From GCA-2687025 sp964473525 (GTDB taxonomy: Bacteria > Poribacteria > WGA-4E > GCA-2687025), in NCBI GenBank assembly GCA_964473525.1, contig CAYYPK010000040.1, positions 1 through 56,072 on the forward strand: a stretch of DNA of 56,072 nucleotides, read 5' to 3'. Positions 1 through 11,986 of the stretch are shown piece after piece. The position numbers and the translations under genes are program-made. The notes beneath the pieces are model-generated. The model was given only the letters and a program-made list of their open reading frames with translations. It had not been told where the DNA came from and did no database searches. The first letter of the stretch is position 1; every line of letters begins with the position of its first letter.

Positions 1-2
1 GC

Positions 3-122
3 AAGAATGCCGCGCCGCGGAACAACGTGCCCCCGACAGGCATATACTACGCCGCCTACCTCAGGGTTGACGGTGTCTTGCTGGAGAACGAGGGTGAGTT
101 CTACCCCTTCCGAAAGTCGCTG
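3..122 (+). CDS. C-terminal end of an unknown protein (partial)
   Basis: An open frame enters from the left edge and stops at TGA 120-122, giving 39 residues ending in GEFYPFRKSL. The composition (Tyr-rich, VPPTGIYYAAYLRVDG) looks like real protein rather than a chance frame, but the piece is too short to assign a family. The next gene's GTG start lies inside this frame, so the two genes overlap by 29 bases and are probably co-transcribed. Confidence 0.45.
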
Positions 123-1122
123 TGACCGACGTTGCCTGTGGTTGGCCGTCGCGTTGTGCCTTGCGCACCACGGCGGGGTCAGCGCGGCATTGTTGCGTGG
201 CGAGTTGGCCTTTACTCGAGGCGGCATCCTCGTGATGGACGTGGCAGGACGAGGGAGCCGTGTCCTGAGCACGCAGCATGACAGCGACCCAGCATGGTCG
301 CCAGACGGCGACCAGATCGTGTATTCCCACCGGATCAACGATCAGCGGTGGGATCTGTCCATCATGGACCGGGACGGCGCGAACCGACGCAGACTCACGA
401 ACCATCCCTCGATAGATCGATTCCCCTCTTGGAGCCCTGATGGACAGCGCATCGCGTTCGTCTCAAGGCGTGAGGACGGCCACAGCCAGGACGTGTTCGT
501 AATGAACGCGGATGGCACGGACGTTCGCAATCTAACACGTCTGCCGACACTGGATATGCACCCGGACTGGTCGCCCGACGGTAAGCGGATCGCCTTTACA
601 TCCGCCCGAGATAGGTTCGCGGGTGGCGATGCGGTGGCTGAGATATACACCATGAACCCAGACGGGTCTGACCAGCGTCGCCTGACGGTTCGCGACGCGT
701 TCGACGGCGAGCCCGCATGGTCTCCGGACGGTCGCCAGCTCCTGATTCTCCGAAGTCGCGACCTGCGAGATACTCCATACCCCGAGCGCCGCGGTGGTCG
801 AGGCTTCTATCTCATGGATCCCGACGGCGGCAACGTCCGGGAGATCGCACATTTCGCTCGGGCCTTCCGGGGCGGGACATGGTCCCCGGATGGCGCGCAC
901 ATTGCGTTCTCTCTCTCGATCCCTCGGGAAGACGGGCGAGGGGACAACTTCGAGATCTTCGTGATGGACCGTGACGGTTCGCATGTGCGGAATCTGACGA
1001 ACCACCCGGACGGCGGTATGTCGCCGGACTGGTTCGACCCGCGGTACTCGACGGCGTTCACGCCCGCGCATCGGGCGCTATTCCAGTGGGGTTGGCTCAA
1101 GCAGTTCGGACGGCCGCAGTAG
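94..1122 (+). CDS. Secreted PD40/TolB-like beta-propeller protein
   Basis: A 342-residue exported protein made almost entirely of PD40 (WD40-like) repeats. The repeat signature WSPDG occurs several times, each followed by an I(A/V)F-type strand and then a (M)(D/N)xDGxxxR(N/R)LT segment, giving about six blades as in the TolB C-terminal propeller. I chose the GTG at 94 because it follows a GAGG sequence and puts a basic stretch and a hydrophobic segment (LWLAVALCLAHHGG, ending VSA) at the N-terminus as a signal peptide. A frame open from base 7 would add 29 residues that coincide with the upstream gene in another frame. Family proteins bind partners or polymers in the periplasm; the ligand here is unknown. 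The next gene starts 2 bases after its stop. Confidence 0.8.
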   Translation: MSSTPSESRCDRRCLWLAVALCLAHHGGVSAALLRGELAFTRGGILVMDVAGRGSRVLSTQHDSDPAWSPDGDQIVYSHRINDQRWDLSIMDRDGANRRRLTNHPSIDRFPSWSPDGQRIAFVSRREDGHSQDVFVMNADGTDVRNLTRLPTLDMHPDWSPDGKRIAFTSARDRFAGGDAVAEIYTMNPDGSDQRRLTVRDAFDGEPAWSPDGRQLLILRSRDLRDTPYPERRGGRGFYLMDPDGGNVREIAHFARAFRGGTWSPDGAHIAFSLSIPREDGRGDNFEIFVMDRDGSHVRNLTNHPDGGMSPDWFDPRYSTAFTPAHRALFQWGWLKQFGRPQ

Positions 1123-1123
1123 C

Positions 1124-1669
1124 GTGGGAAACAGCGTCGACATTCTCATGCACGTGCTAAACGGCGACCATCTTCCGCCGGCTGTGATTGAGGGGCTGGC
1201 GCGGCAGCATGTCCCGTACCGGCTATGGGTAGCCAGGACCTCCTCCGAATGCCCGGCGGACGCCCGCAACCACATGAAGCGTTACGGCGACGCGGACCTC
1301 GTCCTCATGCTTGACGGCGACATGGTGTTGCCCGAGGGCGGCCTGCGCCGCATGGTCGACTTCCTCGACGAGCGACCTGACTTCGGCGCCGTCGGCCTCT
1401 GCGAGCACAGGGACCGACGCTTCTACCGCGTCGAGGAATGGCTGAACGCCCATCATGTGGACATGTCATGCGTGCTGTTCCGTCGCGGAACGCTCGATCG
1501 CATCACTTTCGCGGACAGGCACAACGCATCGCGAGTCGGTCGCGAGCGGTTGGCTGGCGCGTGCGACTGCGCGAACGCCTGCCACGACATCCGCGCGCTG
1601 GGGCAGCGAATCGGCTTCGTCCCCGAGGTCTACGTCGATCACCTGGACCATCCGCCGCGCAGCCGCTAG
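1124..1669 (+). CDS. Small glycosyltransferase-like (GT-A fold) protein
   Basis: A 181-residue protein with the layout of a family 2-type nucleotide-sugar transferase core. There is an N-terminal strand (VDILMHVLNGD), an ARNHM segment, then ADLVLMLDGDMVLPEGGL, where the DGD is the likely metal-binding DxD motif, and later a VGLCEHR / VDMSCVLFRR stretch that resembles acceptor-side GT-A elements. It starts with GTG one base after the preceding stop, so it is probably translated with the propeller gene. At 181 residues it is shorter than typical GT2 enzymes (about 230-300), so it may be a minimal or phage-type glycosyltransferase-like protein. The substrate cannot be inferred. Confidence 0.6.
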   Translation: MGNSVDILMHVLNGDHLPPAVIEGLARQHVPYRLWVARTSSECPADARNHMKRYGDADLVLMLDGDMVLPEGGLRRMVDFLDERPDFGAVGLCEHRDRRFYRVEEWLNAHHVDMSCVLFRRGTLDRITFADRHNASRVGRERLAGACDCANACHDIRALGQRIGFVPEVYVDHLDHPPRSR

Positions 1670-1888
1670 CCGTCGGATGCAGTCGACACATATACGCGCG
1701 TCGGGCGAGTCAAGACAGCTGGGCCCGACCTCGCCGCCAGCGTCTTACCCGCCCATTGGCCGCCCGCTTTCCACGCGGAGCCCCGCAGAGCAGGTAGCCA
1801 CCCTCGCCGACCGGGACGCGCACGCGCCATACTTAACACATGGTGTTCGCCCGACCCGTCAACGCGCCCGGTAAGCGTGGAGGTGGCG

Positions 1889-3316
1889 ATGGGACGTAAG
1901 CGCGTTCTGATCTGCGACGACGAACCCAACCTCTGTCTGATACTCGCGCGCTCCCTGCGGCCCCTCGGCGTCGATGCGCAGACCGTGCATACGCTGGGCG
2001 ACGCGCGGAGGGCGCTGGACGACGACGCGGCGGATGTGCTCTTCCTAGACATCTTCCTGCCCGACGGCAACGGCCTCGACGCTCTGCCCGACCTGCACGC
2101 GCGTCACCCCAACCTCCCCATCATCATCCTCACGGCGCACGGCTCCATGCGCACGGCGTTGGAAGCGACCAAACGCCACGCCTTCGACTACATCACGAAG
2201 CCGTTCGACGTAACGCAGATTCAAGAACTCGCGCGGCGAGCCCTGGCGTCCGTCGAGGAGCAGCAGGCGGCCGAAGAGGCCGAGGCGGAGCCTGTCGATC
2301 CGCCGGCAGCCGGAGACGGCGACGAGATCGTCGGCAACAGCCCCCTCATGCAAGACGTGTACAAGACCGTCGGACGCGTCACGGAGAGCGACGTGACGGT
2401 GCTGCTAGCGGGGGAGTGCGGCACGGGCAAGGAACTCGTCGCGCGCGCCATCCACACGAATAGCCACCGAGGCGACGGGCCGTTCGTCGCGGTGAACTGC
2501 GCCGCCATTCCCGACGCGCTGTTGGAAAGCGAACTGTTCGGACACGTGCGGGGCGCCTTTACGAGCGCCGTCGCGGATCGGGACGGGAGATTCCGGCAGG
2601 CGGAGGGTGGCACGCTCCTGCTCGATGAGATCGGCGAAATGCCGCTGGACCTCCAGACGAAGCTGCTCCGCGTGTTGCAGGAGAAGACGTATCAGCGCGT
2701 CGGCGCCAACGAGACGTTGACCGCGGACGCCCGTGTGGTCGCCGCCAGCAATAGAGATCTAGGCCGCGCCGTCGAGAGTGGGGAGTTCCGCGAGGATCTG
2801 CTCTACCGCCTGAACGTCGTCTCCATCACGCTGCCGCCCCTACGCAAGCGCGTGGAAGACATCTCCCCGCTGACGGACTACTTCGTCGCCAAGTACAGCG
2901 CGCAATACGGCCACGACCCCAAGACAGTCTCGCTGAGCCTCGCGGAACGTCTGGCTGCCTACCACTGGCCGGGCAACGTCCGCGAGCTGGAGAACGTCCT
3001 GCATCGCGCCGTCGTAATGGCGCGCGGCGCGGTCATCACGGAGGACGACGTCCCGCTGCTCGCCCCCGCGCCAGAGACCGAACGCGGCGAGTCCGTGGAA
3101 CTCTGGGTACGGCGTCTCCTGCAACGACATATGGAGGAGGGGCGCGTCGGCCTGCTGCATGAGGACGCGCTCGAGGGAGTCGAATCCCCGCTCTTCCGCT
3201 TTGTGCTGGAAGAGACCGGCGGCAACAAGAGCCGCGCCGCGGAGATACTCGGCATCAACCGCAACACGCTCCACGCCAAGATGAAGCGGTACGGCATGCT
3301 CGACGTAGATGCGTGA
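1889..3316 (+). CDS. NtrC-family sigma-54-dependent response regulator
   Basis: A 475-residue cytoplasmic transcription activator with the full three-domain layout. The receiver domain (1-115) has the acidic pair D10/D11, phospho-acceptor D54 in LFLDIFLPDG, T82 and K104. The AAA+ domain (about 145-385) has Walker A GECGTGKE (175-182), Walker B LLLDEIGEMP (243-252) and an arginine-rich C-terminal part. A Fis-type helix-turn-helix (about 440-470, NKSRAAEILGINRNTLHAKM) closes it. The sigma-54 contact loop reads GAFTSA (222-227) rather than GAFTGA; the key Thr is kept. ATG 1889 follows GGAGGTGG; a GTG at 1877 lies inside that ribosome site and is less likely. No kinase is adjacent; the GAF kinase at 13433 is a possible partner (inference). 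Confidence 0.92.
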   Translation: MGRKRVLICDDEPNLCLILARSLRPLGVDAQTVHTLGDARRALDDDAADVLFLDIFLPDGNGLDALPDLHARHPNLPIIILTAHGSMRTALEATKRHAFDYITKPFDVTQIQELARRALASVEEQQAAEEAEAEPVDPPAAGDGDEIVGNSPLMQDVYKTVGRVTESDVTVLLAGECGTGKELVARAIHTNSHRGDGPFVAVNCAAIPDALLESELFGHVRGAFTSAVADRDGRFRQAEGGTLLLDEIGEMPLDLQTKLLRVLQEKTYQRVGANETLTADARVVAASNRDLGRAVESGEFREDLLYRLNVVSITLPPLRKRVEDISPLTDYFVAKYSAQYGHDPKTVSLSLAERLAAYHWPGNVRELENVLHRAVVMARGAVITEDDVPLLAPAPETERGESVELWVRRLLQRHMEEGRVGLLHEDALEGVESPLFRFVLEETGGNKSRAAEILGINRNTLHAKMKRYGMLDVDA

Positions 3317-3378
3317 TCGCGGTAGATTGTCGGTGTCCTTGGCAGCGGATGACGCTGACTGACGCGCTCGCCAGGTCG

Positions 3379-3435
3379 GTCATTCTGAGCGACGAGCGAT
3401 GCCACACGGCATCAACAGGCGAGAGGAAGAATCTC
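3379..3435 (+). repeat. Dispersed intergenic motif, copy 1
   Basis: GTCATTCTGAGCGA (3379-3392) and GAAGAATCTC (3426-3435) flank a small perfect hairpin, GATGCC-ACAC-GGCATC (3398-3413). The outer parts match a second copy at 4939-4973 (GTCATCCTGAGCGA ... GAAGGATCC). Both copies lie in non-coding gaps on either side of the thioredoxin/PDZ gene. I recall similar GTCATTCTGAGCG...GAAGAATCT elements from intergenic DNA of many environmental bacteria, so this looks like a REP-like mobile repeat. Confidence 0.5.
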
Positions 3436-3541
3436 CTGGCGTTCTCCCGTGCGTAGAGCCTTCCACTCGCTACTGGCGCCTGACGGCGTTGAGCGTCGTG
3501 ACCCGCTCAACGCCACACCCACCATGCACATGGAGTAGACC

Positions 3542-4819
3542 GTGAGAAAGTCCCTGGCTCTCACGATGGGCGTGCTATGCGCGCTCACGGTCGTAGCGTC
3601 CGCGCAGCTCATTCAGGAGGCGCTCGAGGACACCGAAGTCGGCGCCGCGTGGATATACCACGACTACGACAAGGCGGTAGCGCAAGCGAAGGAGACGGGC
3701 AAGCCGCTGTTCGTGCTGTTCCGCTGCGTGCCGTGCGAAGCGTGCAAGGTGTTCGACGGCAAGGTCGTTGGTCAAGACAGCGAGTTGGCGGCGCTGTACG
3801 ACGCTTTCGTGCCGGTGCGCATCGTCCGCATGAACGACGTGGACCTCGACACGTATCAGTTCGACTACGACCTGTCTTGGGCGGCGTTCCTCCAGAACGC
3901 GGACGGCACGGTCTACGGTCGCTATGGCACACGAGCCGCCGCCGCGTCGGAGACCCACATCTCCATTGAGGGACTGAAGAACGCCCTGCAACGCGCCCTA
4001 GAGTTGCACGCGAACTACCCCGACAACGCCGCTCTGTTCGAGGGTAAGCGTGGCGCGCCTGGCGAATACAAGCGACCGCGCGACATCCCAACGCTGCAAG
4101 AGACCGTGGCGGAGGAGGACGTGCGTAAGGGCTGCGTCCACTGCCACATGATCAACGACGGCATGTACCGCATCGCGGACGAGGCGGGGAAGTGGACGAA
4201 CAATGTCGACTTCTACGACCACGTCTATCCGTTGCCAGAGAACGTCGGTATGGCGGTCGACGCGGACGCTGGTAACGTCGTGACCGCAGTCTTCCCCCAC
4301 TCCGCGGCCCATCGCGCTGGGCTCCAGGCCGGCGACGAGATCGCGACGATAGACGGGCAGGTGATGCTGTCCATCGCCGACATACAGTGGGTTCTGTTCC
4401 AGGCGAAAGCCGGCGGCACGGTCGAGGTTAGCTACGCGCGGAAGGGAGCGAACCGCACCGCGGTGCTCGAGGTGTCAGGTGACTGGACGGCGTCGGACAT
4501 CAGTTGGCGCGCCTCCATCTGGCCGATGCGGCCGCGCCTGGGCGTGTGGGCGCCGGATCTCAACGACGATGAGCGGCGCGAACGCGACCTACCTCTCACG
4601 ACGCTCGCGCGATACGTGCGGTGGATACCTAGCGAAGGGCTACAGAAGGCCGGCTTGCGCAACGGAGACGTCATCGTTGGGATGGACGGCGACACGCGAC
4701 GGGCGACGCATGCCGAGGCGGAGGTACACGTCCGCATGAACTACTCGGAAGGTGACCGGGTCGAACTCGTTGTCCTCCGCGACGGCGTGACGCACACGCT
4801 GGATGCCCCGTTGGACTAG
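3542..4819 (+). CDS. Exported thioredoxin-fold / haem c / double PDZ protein
   Basis: A 425-residue protein beginning with a signal peptide (MRKSLALTMGVLCALTVVASAQ). Residues about 30-150 look like a thioredoxin-like domain with FRCVPCEAC (C62, C65, C68), a CxxCxxC version of the redox site after KPLFVLF. A covalent haem c motif, CVHCH, follows at 198-202. Two PDZ domains come last: one near 240-315 (HRAGLQAGDEIATIDGQ) and one near 350-425 (LQKAGLRNGDVIVGMDGD). It therefore probably acts outside the cytoplasmic membrane in thiol or electron-transfer chemistry, with PDZ domains for partner binding. GTG 3542 follows GGAG. A Cys-based metal or Fe-S centre in place of a disulphide site is possible. 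The function is not known to me. Confidence 0.8.
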   Translation: MRKSLALTMGVLCALTVVASAQLIQEALEDTEVGAAWIYHDYDKAVAQAKETGKPLFVLFRCVPCEACKVFDGKVVGQDSELAALYDAFVPVRIVRMNDVDLDTYQFDYDLSWAAFLQNADGTVYGRYGTRAAAASETHISIEGLKNALQRALELHANYPDNAALFEGKRGAPGEYKRPRDIPTLQETVAEEDVRKGCVHCHMINDGMYRIADEAGKWTNNVDFYDHVYPLPENVGMAVDADAGNVVTAVFPHSAAHRAGLQAGDEIATIDGQVMLSIADIQWVLFQAKAGGTVEVSYARKGANRTAVLEVSGDWTASDISWRASIWPMRPRLGVWAPDLNDDERRERDLPLTTLARYVRWIPSEGLQKAGLRNGDVIVGMDGDTRRATHAEAEVHVRMNYSEGDRVELVVLRDGVTHTLDAPLD

Positions 4820-4938
4820 CGCTCGGCCCGTGTGTCGCTGGCCCTTTCCTGGCCTTCCCCTGCTGTACACCTGCGAGTGGAAGGCTAGTGCGTTCTCTCC
4901 CGGCCGACGCTGTGTTGCGCCAACACCGCCGCGTAGGA

Positions 4939-4973
4939 GTCATCCTGAGCGACCGCAGGGAGTCGAAGGATCC
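4939..4973 (+). repeat. Dispersed intergenic motif, copy 2
   Basis: GTCATCCTGAGCGA ... GTCGAAGGATCC, a shorter relative of the copy at 3379-3435, lacks the central hairpin. It sits in the 268-base gap between the convergent PDZ-protein and carB genes. Nothing else recognisable is in that gap apart from an imperfect GC-rich hairpin near 5061-5089 that overlaps the carB stop. Confidence 0.5.
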
Positions 4974-5087
4974 CGATTGCCCACACGCTCACCGAACGCA
5001 ACATGGGCCGGGTGGTTCTGCGCTAGGAAGGGGTCGAGCGGGCACGGCGCCGACCCATCTGAGCGGCGTCGGTCGGTACGCCGTCGC

Positions 5088-8333
<3,246 letters not shown>

Positions 8334-8348
8334 TCTTCCCTCGCGGCG

Positions 8349-9530
8349 CTAGCCGTCGTGTTCGTCCATGACACTCACGAAGCGGTCGAACAGATACGCG
8401 GCGTCGTGCGGCCCGGGCGACGCCTCCGGGTGGTACTGCACGGAGAAGGCGGGGTAGTCGCGGTGCGAGATGCCTTCGACCGTGTCGTCGTTCAGGTTGA
8501 CGTGCGTTACGTCGACGCCCGCCTTGTTCAGCGAGTCGGCGTCGACGCAGAAGCTGTGGTTCTGAGACGTTATCTCGACCTGACCCGTGTCGAGCCGCAT
8601 GACGGGTTGGTTCGCGCCTCGGTGCCCGAACTTCATCTTGTAGCGCGTTCCGCCGAGGGCGAGGCTGAGCAGTTGGTGCCCCAGGCAGATGCCGAAGATG
8701 GGCTTCACGCCGACGAGCTTGCGGATGTTCTCGATGGCGTAGGAGACGGGGTCGGGGTCGCCGGGGCCGTTCGAGAGGAACACGCCGTCCGGGTCCATGG
8801 CGAGGATGTCGTCGGCCGAGGTTGTCGCCGGAACGACCGTCACTTCGCAGCCGTGGTAGCTCAACTCACGGGCGATGTTCCGCTTCATGCCAAAGTCGAG
8901 CGCGACAACGCTGTGCCGCGTCTCGGCGACATCGACGACGCGCGCCCCGGTGAAATCCAGCGTCTGCTGAGCGGAGTTCGCGACGGAGTGCGCGTCCATC
9001 CACGCGGTTGGCGACTCGAGGTCGTTTTTCCAGCCGTATTGCGCGGAGGTCGTGACGCGCCCCGCGATGTCCATGCCTTCGAGCCCAGGCTTCGACTTCG
9101 CGCGCTCGACGAGCTCGGCGTGGTCGCAATCTCCCGTGGCGATGACGGCTCGTAGCTCGCCGCCCTGCCGCACGCGGCGTGTGATCGCGCGCGTGTCGAC
9201 GCCTTCTATACCCAGGATGCCGTGCCGCGTGAGGAACTCGCCCAGGCTCTCCTGCGCGCGCCAGTTGCTGTACGCGTCCGTGTACTCGCGAACGACAAAC
9301 CCCTCGACCTGCACCTCGCCCGATTCGTAGTCTTCGGCGGGGATGCCATAGTTCCCGATGAGCGGATACGTCATCACGCATATCTGCCCGACGTACGACG
9401 GGTCCGTCAGAACCTCCTGATACCCGGTCATGCTCGTGTTGAAGACGACTTCGCCGAACGCTTCCCCCGTCGCGCCGAACGCTTCGCCCTCGTAGATAGC
9501 GCCGTCTTCCAGCGCTAGCGTGGCCTTCAT
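8349..9530 (-). CDS. carA: Carbamoyl-phosphate synthase small chain (glutamine amidotransferase)
   Basis: A 393-residue protein, normal for CarA. The N-terminal half has the CarA-specific fold (FNTSMTGYQEVLTDPSYVGQ; GIEGVDTRAITRRVR). The C-terminal half is a class I glutamine amidotransferase with the nucleophile Cys in GICLGHQLL and the His/Glu pair in QYHPEASPGPHD. It releases ammonia from glutamine and passes it to CarB. Its ATG overlaps the pyrC stop by four bases (ATGA), indicating translational coupling within the operon. Confidence 0.98.
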   Translation of the reverse strand: MKATLALEDGAIYEGEAFGATGEAFGEVVFNTSMTGYQEVLTDPSYVGQICVMTYPLIGNYGIPAEDYESGEVQVEGFVVREYTDAYSNWRAQESLGEFLTRHGILGIEGVDTRAITRRVRQGGELRAVIATGDCDHAELVERAKSKPGLEGMDIAGRVTTSAQYGWKNDLESPTAWMDAHSVANSAQQTLDFTGARVVDVAETRHSVVALDFGMKRNIARELSYHGCEVTVVPATTSADDILAMDPDGVFLSNGPGDPDPVSYAIENIRKLVGVKPIFGICLGHQLLSLALGGTRYKMKFGHRGANQPVMRLDTGQVEITSQNHSFCVDADSLNKAGVDVTHVNLNDDTVEGISHRDYPAFSVQYHPEASPGPHDAAYLFDRFVSVMDEHDG

Positions 9531-10816
9531 GCGTGGCTCCTCCGCCGAAACGTCTCGCGACCGTCACAGACCGTAAGCACCGGCCATCCCGTCAGGGTCA
9601 TGCCGAGGAACGGCGTGTTGTGACTCTTCGAGTGGATATTGTCGGCGGTTACTTCCATGCGCATGTCCGGGTCGATGACGCTGATGTCCGCCGGCCCGCC
9701 GACCTCCAGCCGAGGAGCCGGCGCGCGCAGTATGGACGCGGGAACCGTCGTGAGCTTCCGCACCGCTTCCGCGTCTGACAGATGCCCTCTGCGTACTAGC
9801 GATGTCCACGTCAGAGGGACGCACAATTCAGACCCGATGATGCCGAAGGGAGCGACTCGCATGCCCTGCGCCTTCTCGTCGGCGGCGTGGGGCGCGTGGT
9901 CGGTCGCGATGGCGTCTAGCGTGCCGTCTACCAACCCCTCGACTATCGCTGCCCTGTCGTCTTCCGTTCGTAGCGGCGGATTCATCTTGGCGTTCGTGTC
10001 GTGCTCGCGAACCGCCTCGTCGGTCAGCGTGAAGTGGTGTGGGCAGCCCTCCGCCGTGACGGGGGCGCCGCCGCTCTTCGCCGCGCGGATGATCTCGACG
10101 CCGCGACGCGTCGTGACGTGCTGGATGTGCACGTGCCCGCCGGTCTCCTCGGCGAGCACGCAGTCGCGCAGGATGATGCGCTCTTCCGCCTCGGGCGGTA
10201 TCCCCGGCAACCCCAGCGACGCCGACACGTCGCCTTCGTGCATGCAGCCGTCGCCCGCGATCTCGGGGTCTTCGCAGTGGACGAATACCGGCATGTCGTG
10301 CCGCGCGCCGTACGTCAGGACCCGCCGCATGATGTCGTCGTCCATCGTGCTCTTGCCGTCGTCCGAGAAGCCGACGGCGCCTGCGGCGTGGAGCGCCTCG
10401 TACGGCGCGGCCTCCTCGCCCGCCAGGCCGAGCGTGATGGACCCGATGGGGCTCACGCGCGCGCTGCCCTTCGTCTCCGCCTCGTTCAGCACATGGGCGA
10501 TCCACCTGGGGTCGTCAAGCGTCGGAGCCGTGTTCGCCATGCATGCGACGGACACGAACCCTCCCGCGGCGGCCGCCCGGGTTCCCGTCTCAATGTCTTC
10601 CTTATGCGTCTGCCCAGGGTCTCGGAGATGCACGTGCATGTCGATGAGGCCCGGGGCGACAATGCAGCCGGCGGCGCCGAAGACGTCGTCGCCCGCCTCG
10701 GGTTCCAGCCGATCACCGATCTCCGAGATGCGGCCGTCGCTGACACGGACGTCCGCCTGCCGATCCGTCGCCGTGTGCGGGCACAGGATGCGACCGTCCC
10801 GAATGAGGAGGCTCAC
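9527..10816 (-). CDS. pyrC: Dihydroorotase (class I type)
   Basis: A 429-residue amidohydrolase. Zinc ligands are visible in DMHVHLRDPGQTHKED (HxH), VHCEDPE, HIQHVTT and ATDHAPH. The sequence around HLRDPG and the length match the class I dihydroorotase (PyrC/PyrDIII-type) that acts after aspartate transcarbamoylase, closing carbamoyl aspartate to dihydroorotate. It starts at GTG 10816, which overlaps the pyrR stop (GTGA). pyrB, usually between pyrR and pyrC in this arrangement, is absent here. Confidence 0.96.
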   Translation of the reverse strand: MSLLIRDGRILCPHTATDRQADVRVSDGRISEIGDRLEPEAGDDVFGAAGCIVAPGLIDMHVHLRDPGQTHKEDIETGTRAAAAGGFVSVACMANTAPTLDDPRWIAHVLNEAETKGSARVSPIGSITLGLAGEEAAPYEALHAAGAVGFSDDGKSTMDDDIMRRVLTYGARHDMPVFVHCEDPEIAGDGCMHEGDVSASLGLPGIPPEAEERIILRDCVLAEETGGHVHIQHVTTRRGVEIIRAAKSGGAPVTAEGCPHHFTLTDEAVREHDTNAKMNPPLRTEDDRAAIVEGLVDGTLDAIATDHAPHAADEKAQGMRVAPFGIIGSELCVPLTWTSLVRRGHLSDAEAVRKLTTVPASILRAPAPRLEVGGPADISVIDPDMRMEVTADNIHSKSHNTPFLGMTLTGWPVLTVCDGRETFRRRSHA

Positions 10817-11364
10817 GCGTCTGCCTCCTCGCGTATGACGACGCTGTCCTCGCCGTCTACCTCAGTCACCTGCACGGCGACCATCTCGCGTAGGGACGTG
10901 GGGATGTTCTTGCCAACGTAGTTCGCGGCGATGGGGAACTCCCGGTGTCCGCGGTCGACGAGGACTGCCAACTGCACCGTCGCGCATCTGCCGAAGTCGG
11001 TGAGCGCATCAAGGGCCGCTCGGATGGACCGTCCGGTGAAGAGCACGTCATCGACAAGCACGACGGAGAGCTCGTCGATACTGAAGGGGATGTCCGTGTG
11101 ATTCACGGTGACCTTGCGGTCGAACAGGTTCAGGTCGTCGCGGTAGAGGGTGATGTCCATGACGCCGACGGGTGGGCGGTCGCCCTCGATGTTCGCGATC
11201 TGATCCGCGATGCGCTCGGCGAGGATGTCGCCTCTCGACCGGATGCCGACGAGCGCAAGGTTCTCGACGCCCTTGTTGCGCTCACATATCTCGTGCGCGA
11301 TGCGCGTGAGCGCGCGGCGCATCTCGTCGTCCGTCATGATCTGCGCTTTGTCGCGATGCGGCAC
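10813..11364 (-). CDS. pyrR: Bifunctional pyr operon regulator / uracil phosphoribosyltransferase PyrR
   Basis: A 183-residue type I phosphoribosyltransferase with the PRPP-binding loop VVLVDDVLFTGRSIRAALDAL, the opening GIRSRGD loop and the C-terminal YVGKNIPTS segment, all typical of PyrR. In Gram-positive bacteria PyrR binds pyr leader RNA with UMP and causes attenuation; elsewhere it can act mainly as an enzyme. I could not identify a convincing PyrR attenuator in the 249-base leader region (11987-12235). It starts at GTG 11364 with GGGAG upstream, directly after the HD-domain gene. Confidence 0.95.
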   Translation of the reverse strand: MPHRDKAQIMTDDEMRRALTRIAHEICERNKGVENLALVGIRSRGDILAERIADQIANIEGDRPPVGVMDITLYRDDLNLFDRKVTVNHTDIPFSIDELSVVLVDDVLFTGRSIRAALDALTDFGRCATVQLAVLVDRGHREFPIAANYVGKNIPTSLREMVAVQVTEVDGEDSVVIREEADA

Positions 11365-11365
11365 G

Positions 11366-11986
11366 TCACTCCCTTTCGCCCGGTTTCGTTCTGCCGGTCG
11401 TCCCGCGCGTCGCTGTGAGTCGGCGACGCAGTTCGTCTATCAGTTCGCCTGCTAGTGGGAAGGCGTCGAAGTCGCGCGTGTTCCACGCGTTCTTCCAGAA
11501 GTTGTCCAGGTCGCTAGCTCCGGCGCGTTCGTACTCCCACGCTTGTACGAGCATCTCGAGCTTGTCCGCGACGCGAACGACTAGGCTCTCCGGCGTCGCG
11601 CGTTGCTCGAATTCGTCCCATAGGTCGTAATAGCGATCGCCCAAGGCTCCCAGAGGCTCCAGAAGGTCGCGCGCGGCGGCGGCTTCCGCTTCATCCTTGG
11701 CGTTCTCGGGCAGGTACCGCTGTGCCGGGTAGGGGATGTCGCCGACGCGCGCCTCGGCGACCTCGTGAAGAATCGCTATGCGCATGACGCGTTCTACGTC
11801 GAGCGTCGCGCCGCGTTCCACGAGCGCGTCGGCGAGAATCATCGCCGCCGTGGTCGTGCGGTGGCAGTGGTCAGCGATGCTCTCGCCGTCGCGGATGCCG
11901 CGCAGACGCCACCCCGTGCGAGGGAGATTCTTGAGCGTTTCGAGTGTGTCGAGGAAGTCGATCAAGGAGGAGGCTTCAACGGCCAA
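11366..11986 (-). CDS. HD-domain hydrolase (YfbR/HDDC2-type 5'-deoxynucleotidase)
   Basis: A 206-residue HD-superfamily phosphohydrolase with the metal site H..HD-type pattern: ESIADHCHRTT, then RIAILHEVAEARVGDIPYP, where the family has HD followed by E and a conserved GDI. The N-terminus LKNLPRTGWRLRG matches the YfbR/HDDC2 subgroup, which dephosphorylates deoxynucleoside monophosphates. As first gene of the pyrimidine operon it probably balances nucleotide pools. It starts with TTG (11984-11986); GGGGAGG seven bases upstream supports this unusual start. The stop is one base before the pyrR start. Confidence 0.85.
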   Translation of the reverse strand: MAVEASSLIDFLDTLETLKNLPRTGWRLRGIRDGESIADHCHRTTTAAMILADALVERGATLDVERVMRIAILHEVAEARVGDIPYPAQRYLPENAKDEAEAAAARDLLEPLGALGDRYYDLWDEFEQRATPESLVVRVADKLEMLVQAWEYERAGASDLDNFWKNAWNTRDFDAFPLAGELIDELRRRLTATRGTTGRTKPGERE

